This document shows, one piece after another, positions 8,042 to 14,259 of a DNA stretch of 22,604 nt; positions within the stretch are counted from its first letter, which is position 1, and each line of letters begins with the position of its first letter. The position numbers and the translations under genes were made by a program. Origin of the DNA: Bacteroidales bacterium UBA3696 (GTDB lineage Bacteria; Bacteroidota; Bacteroidia; Bacteroidales; Paludibacteraceae); the NCBI GenBank assembly GCA_002372135.1, contig DFIN01000039.1, forward strand, positions 3,181 through 25,784, given 5' to 3'. The notes under the pieces are model-generated. The model had not been told where the DNA came from. It made no database searches and worked only from the letters and a program-made list of their open reading frames with translations.

Positions 8042-8344
8042 TTATAGATTAAAATAGAAATCACCTGCCCGATAAACATAATCACTATAGCGCGAACCAT
8101 CACCATAACGTCTGTTACGTGTTACTCTATACGTTTGTTTACCTACTGTCAGCGTCTCGTTATCCGGATCATACACACCTTGTCTTTTGATTTTTGCACC
8201 TGACTCTCCTGTCATATGGTAAACAGTAATCGAATAACCGGCGGTCATCTCAACAGCCGTTTTCTCAGATGTAGTAGCATTCAGTGCTACCCAACTGCCG
8301 CATGATAACATAACGGCAAGTGCTAACATTGCAAGTTTCTTCAT
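8042..8344 (-). CDS. Small secreted protein, 100 aa, unknown function
   Basis: The signal peptide is MKKLAMLALAVMLSCGSWVA, cleaved probably near LNA. The mature part of about 75 residues has a TAGYSITVYHM segment and the repeated Arg/Tyr pattern KQTYRVTRNRRYGDGSRYSD. An SCGS stretch makes a lipoprotein possible but it is a poor lipobox. The start codon overlaps the stop of a nine-codon upstream ORF (MVYNKPLKR) that lies inside conserved leader copy A, so its translation may be coupled to that leader. The family is not recognised. Confidence 0.7.
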   Translation of the reverse strand: MKKLAMLALAVMLSCGSWVALNATTSEKTAVEMTAGYSITVYHMTGESGAKIKRQGVYDPDNETLTVGKQTYRVTRNRRYGDGSRYSDYVYRAGDFYFNL

Positions 8345-8389
8345 CGTTTTAGCGGCTTGTTATATACCATCAGCCCCATCGGTTTTTAA
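8341..8389 (-). promoter_or_regulatory. Conserved leader motif, copy A, with a nine-codon uORF
   Basis: Minus strand 8389-8359 matches three other leaders in this window (shared core CCGATGG(G)ATATAAC after AAAAACCGA). In this copy the core is CTGATGGTATATAAC. The ATG at 8370 opens MVYNKPLKR, whose TGA overlaps the ATG of the 100-aa gene as ATGA, a classic coupling arrangement. Confidence 0.6.
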
Positions 8390-8412
8390 GTGAATGATTT
8401 TATAAGTACGCC

Positions 8413-9018
8413 TTAGCGCGTATAGACATAGCCTCTTCCGTGGCAACTTCCGCAGGTTTTTGATACATATCCATACCCCTCGCAAACTCTGCATGCATAC
8501 GCACCTTTACCGGAACAATAGGAACATGTTTCCGTCTTTTGCCCGGCTCCTGAACAATACGAACAAGTACTATACTCTGTGTGCGAACCTACATAGCGAG
8601 CCCCACCGCATGCAGAGCATGTCTCGGTTACGTAGTCGCGAATCCCTCCCAATCCGTTGCAAACATTGCAAGTTACATACACTGTATTGCCGGCACGGTC
8701 GGTAGTGGGGCGTTTGCCACCGCGACAATGGGTGCACGATCTGTTTTGAACCCGCTTGATTTGTCCTTTCCCATTACAAGAGGTGCACGGGTCTTTCACA
8801 GTACGGGGCTTTTGACCACTTCCTGAGCAATAGGTGCAACGAGACGTACGCTTACCGCTATAATCACAGTAGGTGCAAGGGACATATCCTTTACTATGAC
8901 ATGTTGAGCACACTTCCGCTTTTTTCCCTTCGCCTTGGCAGGTAGGACAGGTAACTTGCGACTGCGCCATCATCGAACCGGCGAACAATAGCGAGACGAA
9001 TAGTAAAACATGTTTCAT
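8413..9018 (-). CDS. Exported multi-CXXC zinc-finger protein (DnaJ central-domain-like repeats)
   Basis: The product of 201 residues has a signal peptide (MKHVLLFVSLLFAGSMMAQS). The rest consists of short repeats of CxxCxGxG, the zinc-binding motif of the DnaJ cysteine-rich domain. Twelve CXXC motifs are visible: CPTC, CSTC, CTYC twice, CTSC, CTHC, CNVC, CSAC, CSYC twice, CRVC and CGSC. J domain and substrate-binding domain are absent. Export is unusual for DnaJ-type zinc fingers. A periplasmic or surface metal/thiol role is inferred, not shown. An upstream in-frame ATG (9045, MGYNGAKNK) lies in leader copy B; I prefer 9018 because it gives a clean signal peptide. Confidence 0.85.
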   Translation of the reverse strand: MKHVLLFVSLLFAGSMMAQSQVTCPTCQGEGKKAEVCSTCHSKGYVPCTYCDYSGKRTSRCTYCSGSGQKPRTVKDPCTSCNGKGQIKRVQNRSCTHCRGGKRPTTDRAGNTVYVTCNVCNGLGGIRDYVTETCSACGGARYVGSHTEYSTCSYCSGAGQKTETCSYCSGKGAYACRVCEGYGYVSKTCGSCHGRGYVYTR

Positions 9019-9033
9019 TTTGTTTTTTGCCCC

Positions 9034-9064
9034 GTTATATCCCATCGGGCACGTCGGTTTTTAA
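9034..9064 (-). promoter_or_regulatory. Conserved leader motif, copy B
   Basis: Minus strand 9064-9034 carries TTAAAAACCGACG then CCGATGGGATATAAC, 16 bp upstream of the zinc-finger gene's likely start. The ATG inside it (9045) is in frame with that gene and would add MGYNGAKNK to the N-terminus. Copies A, C and D share the core. Confidence 0.65.
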
Positions 9065-9117
9065 GTACTTAATATCGGCTTCGTTGCCTTTGTTTCAAAT
9101 AGTGTATAAAACGGCGT

Positions 9118-9285
9118 AGACCTCGAGTTGCTTATCCACAAACCGAGGTCTTAGCATTACCTTAATAGTCAAATAAACAACAGGAAACCTACGCTGATAT
9201 GACGACCGTTTTGGAAAGAACATCCAATACGGTATAACGATGTCATACCCATAGGCATCTACTGCTCACTTTGATTTTGACTATT
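9118..9285. other. Structured intergenic region with nested inverted repeats
   Basis: Three paired segments are visible. AGACCTCG (9118-9125) pairs with CGAGGTCT (9144-9151). AATAGTCAAA (9164-9173) pairs with TTTGACTATT (9276-9285). Nested inside the second pair, TATGAC (9198-9203) pairs with GTCATA (9242-9247), and ACCGTTTTGG (9205-9214) pairs with CCAATACGGT (9224-9233) with one mismatch. No credible coding frame crosses it. It could be a 5' leader of the zinc-finger gene or a separate RNA or mobile-element relic. Confidence 0.45.
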
Positions 9286-9312
9286 GCTTGAAAGTTGCTA
9301 AGTTTCGGTTTG

Positions 9313-9381
9313 TCAAATCAAAAGCGTCAATAAACGCTCACTTAATATGTCGCAAAACCTACCCTTCAAAGAAAAAGACAT
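9313..9381 (-). CDS. Candidate 22-codon small ORF or leader peptide
   Basis: ATG 9381 follows GGAGGGAGT, a strong Shine-Dalgarno sequence and uncommon in Bacteroidetes. It opens a 22-codon frame beginning MSFSLKGRFCDIL, rich in Leu and Ser, ending at TGA 9313-9315. A TACTTTTG element at 9415-9408 would start transcription about 20 bp upstream. The structured region and leader copy B follow before the zinc-finger gene. It may be a regulatory leader peptide or chance. Confidence 0.35.
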   Translation of the reverse strand: MSFSLKGRFCDILSERLLTLLI

Positions 9382-9407
9382 ACTCCCTCCGGCGTAGATT
9401 TCGCGGA

Positions 9408-9415
9408 CAAAAGTA
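9408..9415 (-). promoter_or_regulatory. Possible promoter -7 element (TACTTTTG)
   Basis: TACTTTTG on the minus strand matches TAnnTTTG. The -33 region is weak (CATT at the expected distance). If active it would transcribe the small ORF, the structured region 9118-9285 and then the exported-protein genes from 9018 downward, with a leader of almost 400 nt. Confidence 0.4.
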
Positions 9416-9510
9416 ATGCAAAATATGAAATGTAAATGATTTACCGGCAAAAAATCTACTGATTTATGCGGAAAGAACATTTTTTGTGTCCGCAAAGACA
9501 CTATAACAGC

Positions 9511-9946
9511 TCATAACAACGAACAGACTTGCATAAATAGTAAGTCTGTCCGTTCTTGAATACATGGGTAGCAAATCAAAACTTGCTCGTTTTGGTCATG
9601 ATTTTTTCCATCTAAGGAGCGTGAGCCGTCCACAACTAACACAAAATAGGTGTCCACACTCTGCCATGGGGCTTCTTGATATTCGGAATTGATTTGCCAG
9701 AAACCACTTTCAGCAATTTCTTGCTCTACTCTATCCCTCTTCTGTGCGAAGATTGTAGGGATGACCTTGTTGTTTGAAAACTTGGAACATTCCCGGCTCA
9801 CTATAGTACGAAGGCTCCCCTTTGTCTGAAAAGCCGATCACATCTCCTCTCAAAAAACGGTTGTTGATTGTGCCGCAGCCGGTTAGTAACAACAAAGGTA
9901 AGAAAAGTGGACTAAACTGATAATCCACTCTTTCAGGTATCGCCAA
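9511..9946 (-). pseudogene. Probable frameshifted lipoprotein gene
   Basis: Two overlapping minus-strand frames look like halves of one gene. The first (9946-9731, 71 codons) has a hydrophobic stretch and a lipobox (FSPLFLPLLLLTGCGT) and then a polar region. The second (up to 9511) continues with EQEIAESGFWQIN, a TYFVLVVDGSRSLDG segment and QVLICYPCIQE. A frame change between 9731 and 9801 would join them into about 140 residues. No better start codon is seen. Family unknown. It could instead be a 71-aa intact lipoprotein followed by unrelated sequence. Confidence 0.4.
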
Positions 9947-10089
9947 ACACCTATGTCACGAATTAGAAGTTTTAGCCCACACATAGTGCATGAACGTAAA
10001 AAACTTACTTCTCGTGACGAAAATTTGGCGAAATTCGAAAGAGTGAGAACTAAGATTACGCTTTCTTATTTTGTGCGTCCTTAAGCAAA

Positions 10090-10154
10090 ATATCCTACAC
10101 AATAGACAAAACAAGCGTCGGTTAGACAAACGATGTCGGGATAATATCCCGACA
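10090..10154. repeat. Dispersed 48-bp repeat with adjoining hairpin, copy 1
   Basis: Positions 10090-10137 match 16215-16262 at 43 of 48 bases with no gaps. Shared blocks are ACACAATAGACAAAAC and GGTTAGACAAACGATGTC. A hairpin, TGTCGGGAT-AAT-ATCCCGACA (10134-10154), follows. No gene spans it; the nearest are the broken lipoprotein gene and the ATPase tail. The other 9947-10312 sequence holds only an imperfect inverted repeat (9955-9970 with 10007-10018) and the hairpin at 10231. Confidence 0.7.
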
Positions 10155-10230
10155 GATATATGGACACGCATGGAAACACAAGAGATTGTGCTAAAATCTG
10201 AGATTTTGTTTTTCCACGATGTATGATGCA

Positions 10231-10271
10231 AAAAAATAGAGGACACTTTCTCAGAGTGTCCTCTATTTTTT
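10231..10271. terminator. Bidirectional terminator-like hairpin
   Basis: A perfect 17-bp stem (10231-10247 with 10255-10271), core TAGAGGACACT, encloses a 7-base loop. A-rich and T-rich ends make it a Rho-independent terminator in both directions. It lies about 100 bp after the ATPase stop and 40 bp after the orphan tail at 10313. Confidence 0.75.
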
Positions 10272-10312
10272 AGACATTGGATAGATGCTTACTTTACTTG
10301 CTTTCCTGTCCG

Positions 10313-10375
10313 TCACTTCTCTTCCATCCCTTGCAGGTTGTAGCGGGTGGCGGCGGGGCGGATAGAGTAAGTCAT
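10313..10375 (-). pseudogene. Orphan 3' tail resembling that of a BspA/LRR surface-protein gene (copy 1)
   Basis: Directly after the ATPase stop, in the same frame, comes MTYSIRPAATRYNLQGMEEK and a stop. The last ten residues match the C-terminus of the intact LRR protein at 12299 (KTYNLQGMEVK), and the DNA is also alike (CCTTGCAGGTTGTAG on the plus strand). A second orphan tail lies at 11834. Nothing else of such a gene remains here. It is best read as a relic that the ATPase replaced or inserted beside. Confidence 0.55.
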
Positions 10376-11632
10376 TCAAGATAATAGCCATTTCCATAGC
10401 GGGATGACATCGATAGTAAGATTATCCAAAGTGATGGTTTCCTCCTCTTCGTATGTTACCAGAATAGCCTTTTTCAGTGGTTCGTAGGCATTGAGTTTTC
10501 GCAGGGCATCCGTTTCACGTTTACGGGTATCTGCATCTGAAATCGAGAAAGATACTTGTACGGCTGTCTGCTCCGATGGGATATAGAAATCGACTTCTAT
10601 GTTCTTGTTGTAGTAATATAGCCGATCTGCGTATTGCTGATATAGACGGATGGCACAGAGATTCTCCAACAAAGCACTTCTGTTGTCAAGCAGAAAGATG
10701 TTCAGCAGACCGTTGTCAATGAAATAATGTTTCTTAACGCTCTCACGTTCTGCAAATTTGGAAGCATAGTTACTCAATGAAAAGATAATACAAGCATCGG
10801 CGGCAAAACGAAGATAGTCCATTACCGAACTTGCCGTTGTATTCACACCGGTTGCTTTCACAAGGTTGGCAAGTCGATTGTATGAAGCGGGCTGCATCAC
10901 GCTTTCTGCCAAACGTTTCATTACCAACCGCAATGCCAACTCGTTCTTGATGCCGTTGCGCAGAATGATATCGCCGAGAAGAATCTTCTCGTATAGGTCG
11001 TTGAGCCAGTGGCGTTTGTTCTTGTAAAGCAACAGTTCAGGGAAGCCTCCCCACTGCATATATTGGTTTACTTGCTGTTGAACGAGTTGCCGCTGTTTGC
11101 CGTATTGCCACCCTTTTTGCAGTGAAATGCCTTGTGCACCAAGATATTCGATGAAGGTGTAGGGGTATATGCGTTCTTCCAAGAACCTGCCACCCAAAGT
11201 AGTTTGTATATCTCGTGAAAGCATTTTAGCATTGCTGCCTGTCACATACACCAGATATTTCTGATTGGCAAGACGGCGGGCAAAATGCTCCCATCCGCTG
11301 ATGTTTTGTATCTCATCGAACAGCAATATGGGTTTGTGGGAATACACTGAACCGTATGCTTGCAGAATGAGGTCGAAATGCTCTGCCGTCATAGCGATCA
11401 GCCGTTCGTCATCAAAGTCAATATAGACAAACTCCTCGATGGAGTGTCCTTCTGAAAGCAGTTGTTTGGCTCTTTTGTAGAGCATATACGACTTTCCTGA
11501 TTGCCTTACGCCCACCAACACATATCTGCCGGTCTGTTCAAACTCAAACAGACGGTCGTATAGTTCAACCGCTTTCAAAGCCTCCTGCCCTTCTTGAATC
11601 AGGGTGCGAAAAGTCTCTAATGTTACAGCCAT
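10376..11632 (-). CDS. AAA+ ATPase with C-terminal DUF4143 domain
   Basis: From ATG 11632 the product has 418 residues. Walker A is GVRQSGKS (residues 41-48) and Walker B is ILLFDEIQ (Asp107-Glu108), with sensor-like YVTGSNAKML at about 130-139. The C-terminal DUF4143 part has YFIDNGLL (303-310) and EVDFYI...AVQVS (346-361), a restriction-nuclease-like fold signature with Gln in place of Glu. These proteins are common and often duplicated in Bacteroidales; their role is not settled. An upstream ATG (11665) overlaps the promoter's -7 box and is rejected. A distinct operator-like repeat pair sits on the promoter. Confidence 0.88.
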   Translation of the reverse strand: MAVTLETFRTLIQEGQEALKAVELYDRLFEFEQTGRYVLVGVRQSGKSYMLYKRAKQLLSEGHSIEEFVYIDFDDERLIAMTAEHFDLILQAYGSVYSHKPILLFDEIQNISGWEHFARRLANQKYLVYVTGSNAKMLSRDIQTTLGGRFLEERIYPYTFIEYLGAQGISLQKGWQYGKQRQLVQQQVNQYMQWGGFPELLLYKNKRHWLNDLYEKILLGDIILRNGIKNELALRLVMKRLAESVMQPASYNRLANLVKATGVNTTASSVMDYLRFAADACIIFSLSNYASKFAERESVKKHYFIDNGLLNIFLLDNRSALLENLCAIRLYQQYADRLYYYNKNIEVDFYIPSEQTAVQVSFSISDADTRKRETDALRKLNAYEPLKKAILVTYEEEETITLDNLTIDVIPLWKWLLS

Positions 11633-11662
11633 AATTGCATTATCTTTTATTAAAAAACGCTG

Positions 11663-11694
11663 CAAAGATACTGCTTTTATTTGGTATAAGCAAA
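11663..11694 (-). promoter_or_regulatory. Promoter of the ATPase gene at 10376-11632
   Basis: TTTG (11694-11691), a spacer of exactly 20 and TATCTTTG (11670-11663) form a full Bacteroidetes promoter on the minus strand. It decides the start: transcription should begin near 11656, so translation starts at ATG 11632. Confidence 0.75.
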
Positions 11695-11729
11695 TAAAAT
11701 GAACGATTTTTATTTGCTATAAATAAAAA
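11675..11729. promoter_or_regulatory. Two tandem inverted repeats on the ATPase promoter (operator candidate)
   Basis: TTTTATTTG-N7-CAAATAAAA (11675-11699) and TTTTTATTT-N5-AAATAAAAA (11707-11729) are perfect 9-bp inverted repeats. TTTATTTG within them recurs at a 33-bp interval, about three helical turns. The first covers the -33 box. This suggests repression, possibly autoregulation, by a dimeric protein. Confidence 0.5.
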
Positions 11730-11743
11730 CATTTATGCCTATA

Positions 11744-11777
11744 ACAAAATCGGACTTCAAAGAAAGTCCGATTTTGT
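11744..11777. terminator. Hairpin upstream of the ATPase, after orphan tail 2
   Basis: ACAAAATCGGACTT (11744-11757) pairs perfectly with AAGTCCGATTTTGT (11764-11777) around six bases. The A/T flanks allow termination in both directions. It follows the orphan LRR tail at 11834 on the minus strand, as a comparable hairpin follows the intact LRR gene. Confidence 0.65.
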
Positions 11778-11833
11778 AGGCGTTATATAATTTGTTTCTT
11801 TGTGCAGATTATGTTAAACTTACATACGTCTGA

Positions 11834-11890
11834 TTATTTTATTTCCAACCCTTGCAGGGTGTAGCGGGTGTTGTCGGGGAGAGGATATCG
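11834..11890 (-). pseudogene. Orphan 3' tail resembling that of a BspA/LRR surface-protein gene (copy 2)
   Basis: The minus-strand frame reads LPDNTRYTLQGLEIK and a stop at 11834-11836. It parallels RYNLQGMEEK at 10313 and TYNLQGMEVK of the intact gene at 12299, and shares the DNA block GTAGCGGGTG with copy 1. No LRR sequence precedes it; the upstream neighbour is a deleted ATPase remnant. The order ATPase, then LRR tail, then hairpin is the same as at copy 1. Confidence 0.5.
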
Positions 11891-11925
11891 TCATATTGTC
11901 TAAAAAAAGGGGTTGCAAAGAGAGG

Positions 11926-12074
11926 TTATGACTGCGAAATGAAATCTGCTATATGATTATACCGTATGATCTGAATTCCGCCTACTGTATTTTCAAAATC
12001 GCCTCCATAGACTACTGCACCGCCTCTTGAATAACTTTCTCCAAATGTCTGGTAATGTATGTGTTTTGTGCCAT
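11926..12074 (-). pseudogene. Internally deleted ATPase gene (N- and C-terminal ends only)
   Basis: ATG 12074 begins MAQNTYITRHLEKVIQEA, like the opening of DUF4143-type ATPases, then meets a stop. From about 12015 another frame continues GGAVVYGGDFENTVGGIQII and ends FISQS at TAA 11926-11928, resembling the last strand of this family (YGG...GIQVI). The whole middle, over 300 codons including Walker A and B, is missing. A good promoter survives upstream, so this was once an expressed gene. Confidence 0.6.
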
Positions 12075-12114
12075 ACTATTGTTTAATGTTTTATGTAAAT
12101 TCGGAATTGCGCTG

Positions 12115-12145
12115 CAAAATTACATAATTTTTTGGATGTGCACAA
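12115..12145 (-). promoter_or_regulatory. Surviving promoter of the deleted ATPase gene
   Basis: TTG (12145-12143), a 20-base spacer and TAATTTTG (12122-12115) on the minus strand match the Bacteroidetes consensus. The element is about 40 bp before ATG 12074. Confidence 0.6.
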
Positions 12146-12181
12146 CTTTCTTTATCTCTTTTTTGCATTTGGCAAGTCAGA

Positions 12182-12225
12182 CACCAACGAAAACGGACAT
12201 CGATTGATGTCCGTTTTCGTTGGTG
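12182..12225. terminator. Long perfect hairpin after the LRR gene
   Basis: A 20-bp perfect stem (12182-12201 with 12206-12225), core CGAAAACGGACATC, has a GATT loop. It lies about 75 bp after the stop of the LRR gene at 12299. It lacks a clear T run, so it may act as a terminator or as a 3' mRNA stabiliser. Confidence 0.65.
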
Positions 12226-12298
12226 CCATCTAATATCAGTTCGTAAATGATATTAGAATTACTCGTTTCGCGTTGTTTATGCTAATTCTATACCGTTG

Positions 12299-14026
12299 TT
12301 ATTTTACTTCCATTCCTTGCAGGTTGTAGGTTTTGCTGCCATTGAGGATATAGAGTTGTCCGTCGATAAGGACTTTGCGGGGAGTTCCCGTTACTTCTTC
12401 GGATGCCTGCATTTCATCTATAGCGGTTGGCATTGCGGATGCGGGTTGGATATTAAAGAACTCTTTCCATCCGTCAGCTGCTTTGTAATCATCTTCGCTA
12501 CCATCCGGCACATAAACAGGAATTTGGCGTTTGACATCAAAGAATGTCTTTGCTTGAATAGAAGGAGGTGTTACGGAATTGACCGTAATCTTCTTCAGTT
12601 TGGCACAAAGGGCGAAAGTATTGTCGCCGACATACCGAACGGATGTCGGTAAAACCAAGTCTTCTAAGTAAGTACAGCCATAGAAGGCCCCCTCGCCAAT
12701 CTCTTCTACGCCTTCGGGAATTTCTATACTCTTCAATTCGTGTGCGTTATAGAAAGCCCAGTTTCCGATATGTTTTAGTCTGTTTTCCGTCGAAGCAGGT
12801 ACATTAAACCGCCCGGGGGCATCATTTTGTTGGTCGCCGAAGGTAATGGATTGCAGGCTACGGCAGTCCTCGAAAGCCGACTGTTCGATTTCTTCTACCG
12901 AAGCAGGAATAACAACGGATTGCAGATTCTTACATCCGGCAACCATCATATAACTAACTTTCTGCAACAAGGCGGGCAAAACTAACTCTTTGAGGTTGTA
13001 GAAACCTTTGAAAGCTTCATCTGCAAACTCGGTATTCGTTACGGCAGAGACATCCAATGTTTGGAGAGTTTTGTAAGAGCGGTTGATAAAGAGTAACGCA
13101 TTTTCTGTCAGTTCCCCGCCATTTACTGTTACGTGGCTCAGACTCTTAGTATATGACGGCCACTGAGCCTCGGGTATGTCAAAGAAAAGTGCAGGGGCTT
13201 CTACGTAAGTCAAATTGATGTAAGAATTGAAGGTTTTATAATCACCGGATGCAACGAATTGGGCACTATTAGGAATGATGAGAGAGGTCAGACTGCTACA
13301 ATCTCTAAAAGCCTCATATCCAATGCTTGTGACACTATTTGGAATCGTCACAGAGGTCAAACCAGTGCAATCACGGAAAGCATTATCTCCAATGCTCTTG
13401 ATGCTGTTGGGGATAACTAATTCTCCCTCTGCTGCTCTGAAACAGGCAAGTAATGTGGTTTTAGTTGCATCAGAATATACGAAGTAGCCATCCACATATC
13501 CGTTTATGCTCCTTGCTCCCCAAGGAGAACCCGTTGCTGTGCCGTTATAAACAATGTTTGCTACTAAGTAGAAAGCCTCATCTCCGATGCTTGTCACGCG
13601 GTTTGGGATGGTGATGGAGGTCAGACTGCTGCAACCATAGAAAGCTCCTTCGCCGATGCTTGTTACGCTGTTAGGAATAGTGATAGAAGTCAGATAGCCG
13701 CACCAATAGAAAGCATACTTACCGATACTCGTGACGCTGTTGGGGATAGTAACCGAAGTCAGTCCAGTGCAATAAGAGAACGCATAGTTGCCGATACTTG
13801 TAACGCTATTATTGATGATGACATTTGTAATTGAAGAGCGGTTGGAATACCATGGGGCGGAATTATAATCACTATAATCCGTCATTTCACCTGTACCACT
13901 GATAGTAAGAACACCATCTGTTAAGTCCCATCTGAGGTTGGCACCGCAGGTGCCGGATTTGGCGAAAAGGGTTCCTACGCTTGCGGCAAGAGCAAGGAAG
14001 AGAGTAAGAAGTTTTTGTTTCATCAT
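12299..14026 (-). CDS. BspA-like leucine-rich-repeat surface protein
   Basis: The product has 575 residues from ATG 14026, a signal peptide (MKQKLLTLFLALAASVGTLF, probable cleavage after FAKS) and LRR_5/BspA-type repeats of 23 residues (NSVTSIGNYAFSYCTGLTSV, then near-identical units). Near-perfect units fall at about residues 70-170 and 215-260 and diverged ones continue to about 520. The C-terminus KVLIDGQLYILNGSKTYNLQ-GMEVK resembles terminal segments of exported Bacteroidales proteins. Such proteins are surface adhesins or binding proteins. An in-frame upstream ATG (14050, MGYNRQHT) lies inside leader copy C. Close tandem repeats make length variation by recombination likely. Confidence 0.9.
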   Translation of the reverse strand: MMKQKLLTLFLALAASVGTLFAKSGTCGANLRWDLTDGVLTISGTGEMTDYSDYNSAPWYSNRSSITNVIINNSVTSIGNYAFSYCTGLTSVTIPNSVTSIGKYAFYWCGYLTSITIPNSVTSIGEGAFYGCSSLTSITIPNRVTSIGDEAFYLVANIVYNGTATGSPWGARSINGYVDGYFVYSDATKTTLLACFRAAEGELVIPNSIKSIGDNAFRDCTGLTSVTIPNSVTSIGYEAFRDCSSLTSLIIPNSAQFVASGDYKTFNSYINLTYVEAPALFFDIPEAQWPSYTKSLSHVTVNGGELTENALLFINRSYKTLQTLDVSAVTNTEFADEAFKGFYNLKELVLPALLQKVSYMMVAGCKNLQSVVIPASVEEIEQSAFEDCRSLQSITFGDQQNDAPGRFNVPASTENRLKHIGNWAFYNAHELKSIEIPEGVEEIGEGAFYGCTYLEDLVLPTSVRYVGDNTFALCAKLKKITVNSVTPPSIQAKTFFDVKRQIPVYVPDGSEDDYKAADGWKEFFNIQPASAMPTAIDEMQASEEVTGTPRKVLIDGQLYILNGSKTYNLQGMEVK

Positions 14027-14038
14027 TGTATGTTGCCG

Positions 14039-14068
14039 GTTATATCCCATCGGCTCGTCGGGTTTAAA
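14039..14068 (-). promoter_or_regulatory. Conserved leader motif, copy C
   Basis: Minus strand 14068-14039 carries TTTAAACCCGACGAG and CCGATGGGATATAAC, ending 12 bp before the LRR gene's likely ATG. The internal ATG (14050) is in frame, giving MGYNRQHT before the signal peptide. Confidence 0.65.
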
Positions 14069-14139
14069 TTATAAATAGTTGGGTTGATTTGTTTTTAGTT
14101 CAATATAGTAGCATATCGGATTACCTGATTGCACTAAGA

Positions 14140-14202
14140 ATCTAAAGTTGCGGAGCGATTTTATCTAAAGTTGCAGAGTAAAATTATAAAAAATTGCGGA
14201 AT
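14140..14202 (+). repeat. Three direct repeats with a 23-bp period (iteron-like operator)
   Basis: TCTAAAGTTGCGGAG, TCTAAAGTTGCAGAG and TAAAAAATTGCGGAA have their matching bases at 14144, 14167 and 14190, an exact 23-bp spacing. The third ends next to the -33 box of the ATPase gene's promoter. They are probably binding sites for a regulator, perhaps the ATPase itself. Confidence 0.6.
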
Positions 14203-14205
14203 TGC

Positions 14206-14235
14206 TTTGTATGTCATTTGTTTTTAGTACCTTTG
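14206..14235 (+). promoter_or_regulatory. Promoter of the ATPase gene at 14260-15546
   Basis: TACCTTTG (14228-14235) is a clear -7 element. TTTG at 14206-14209 (18-base spacer) or TTGC at 14202-14205 (22) can serve as -33. The predicted start near 14242 rules out the earlier ATG at 14194 and supports ATG 14260. Confidence 0.7.
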
Positions 14236-14259
14236 CAGCCGAATTTTAATAGCAAAAAT

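Noticed and set aside
9956..10246. Minus-strand open frame of 96 codons
   Set aside because: Its product has no domain-like pattern, it crosses the dispersed repeat and a hairpin, and no promoter precedes it.
14140..14202. CRISPR array
   Set aside because: The repeats are short, imperfect and contiguous with a 23-bp period without unique spacers; no cas genes are present.
14194..14259. Longer N-terminus for the ATPase at 14260
   Set aside because: The extra 22 codons lie over the promoter and the final repeat; transcription should start after them.
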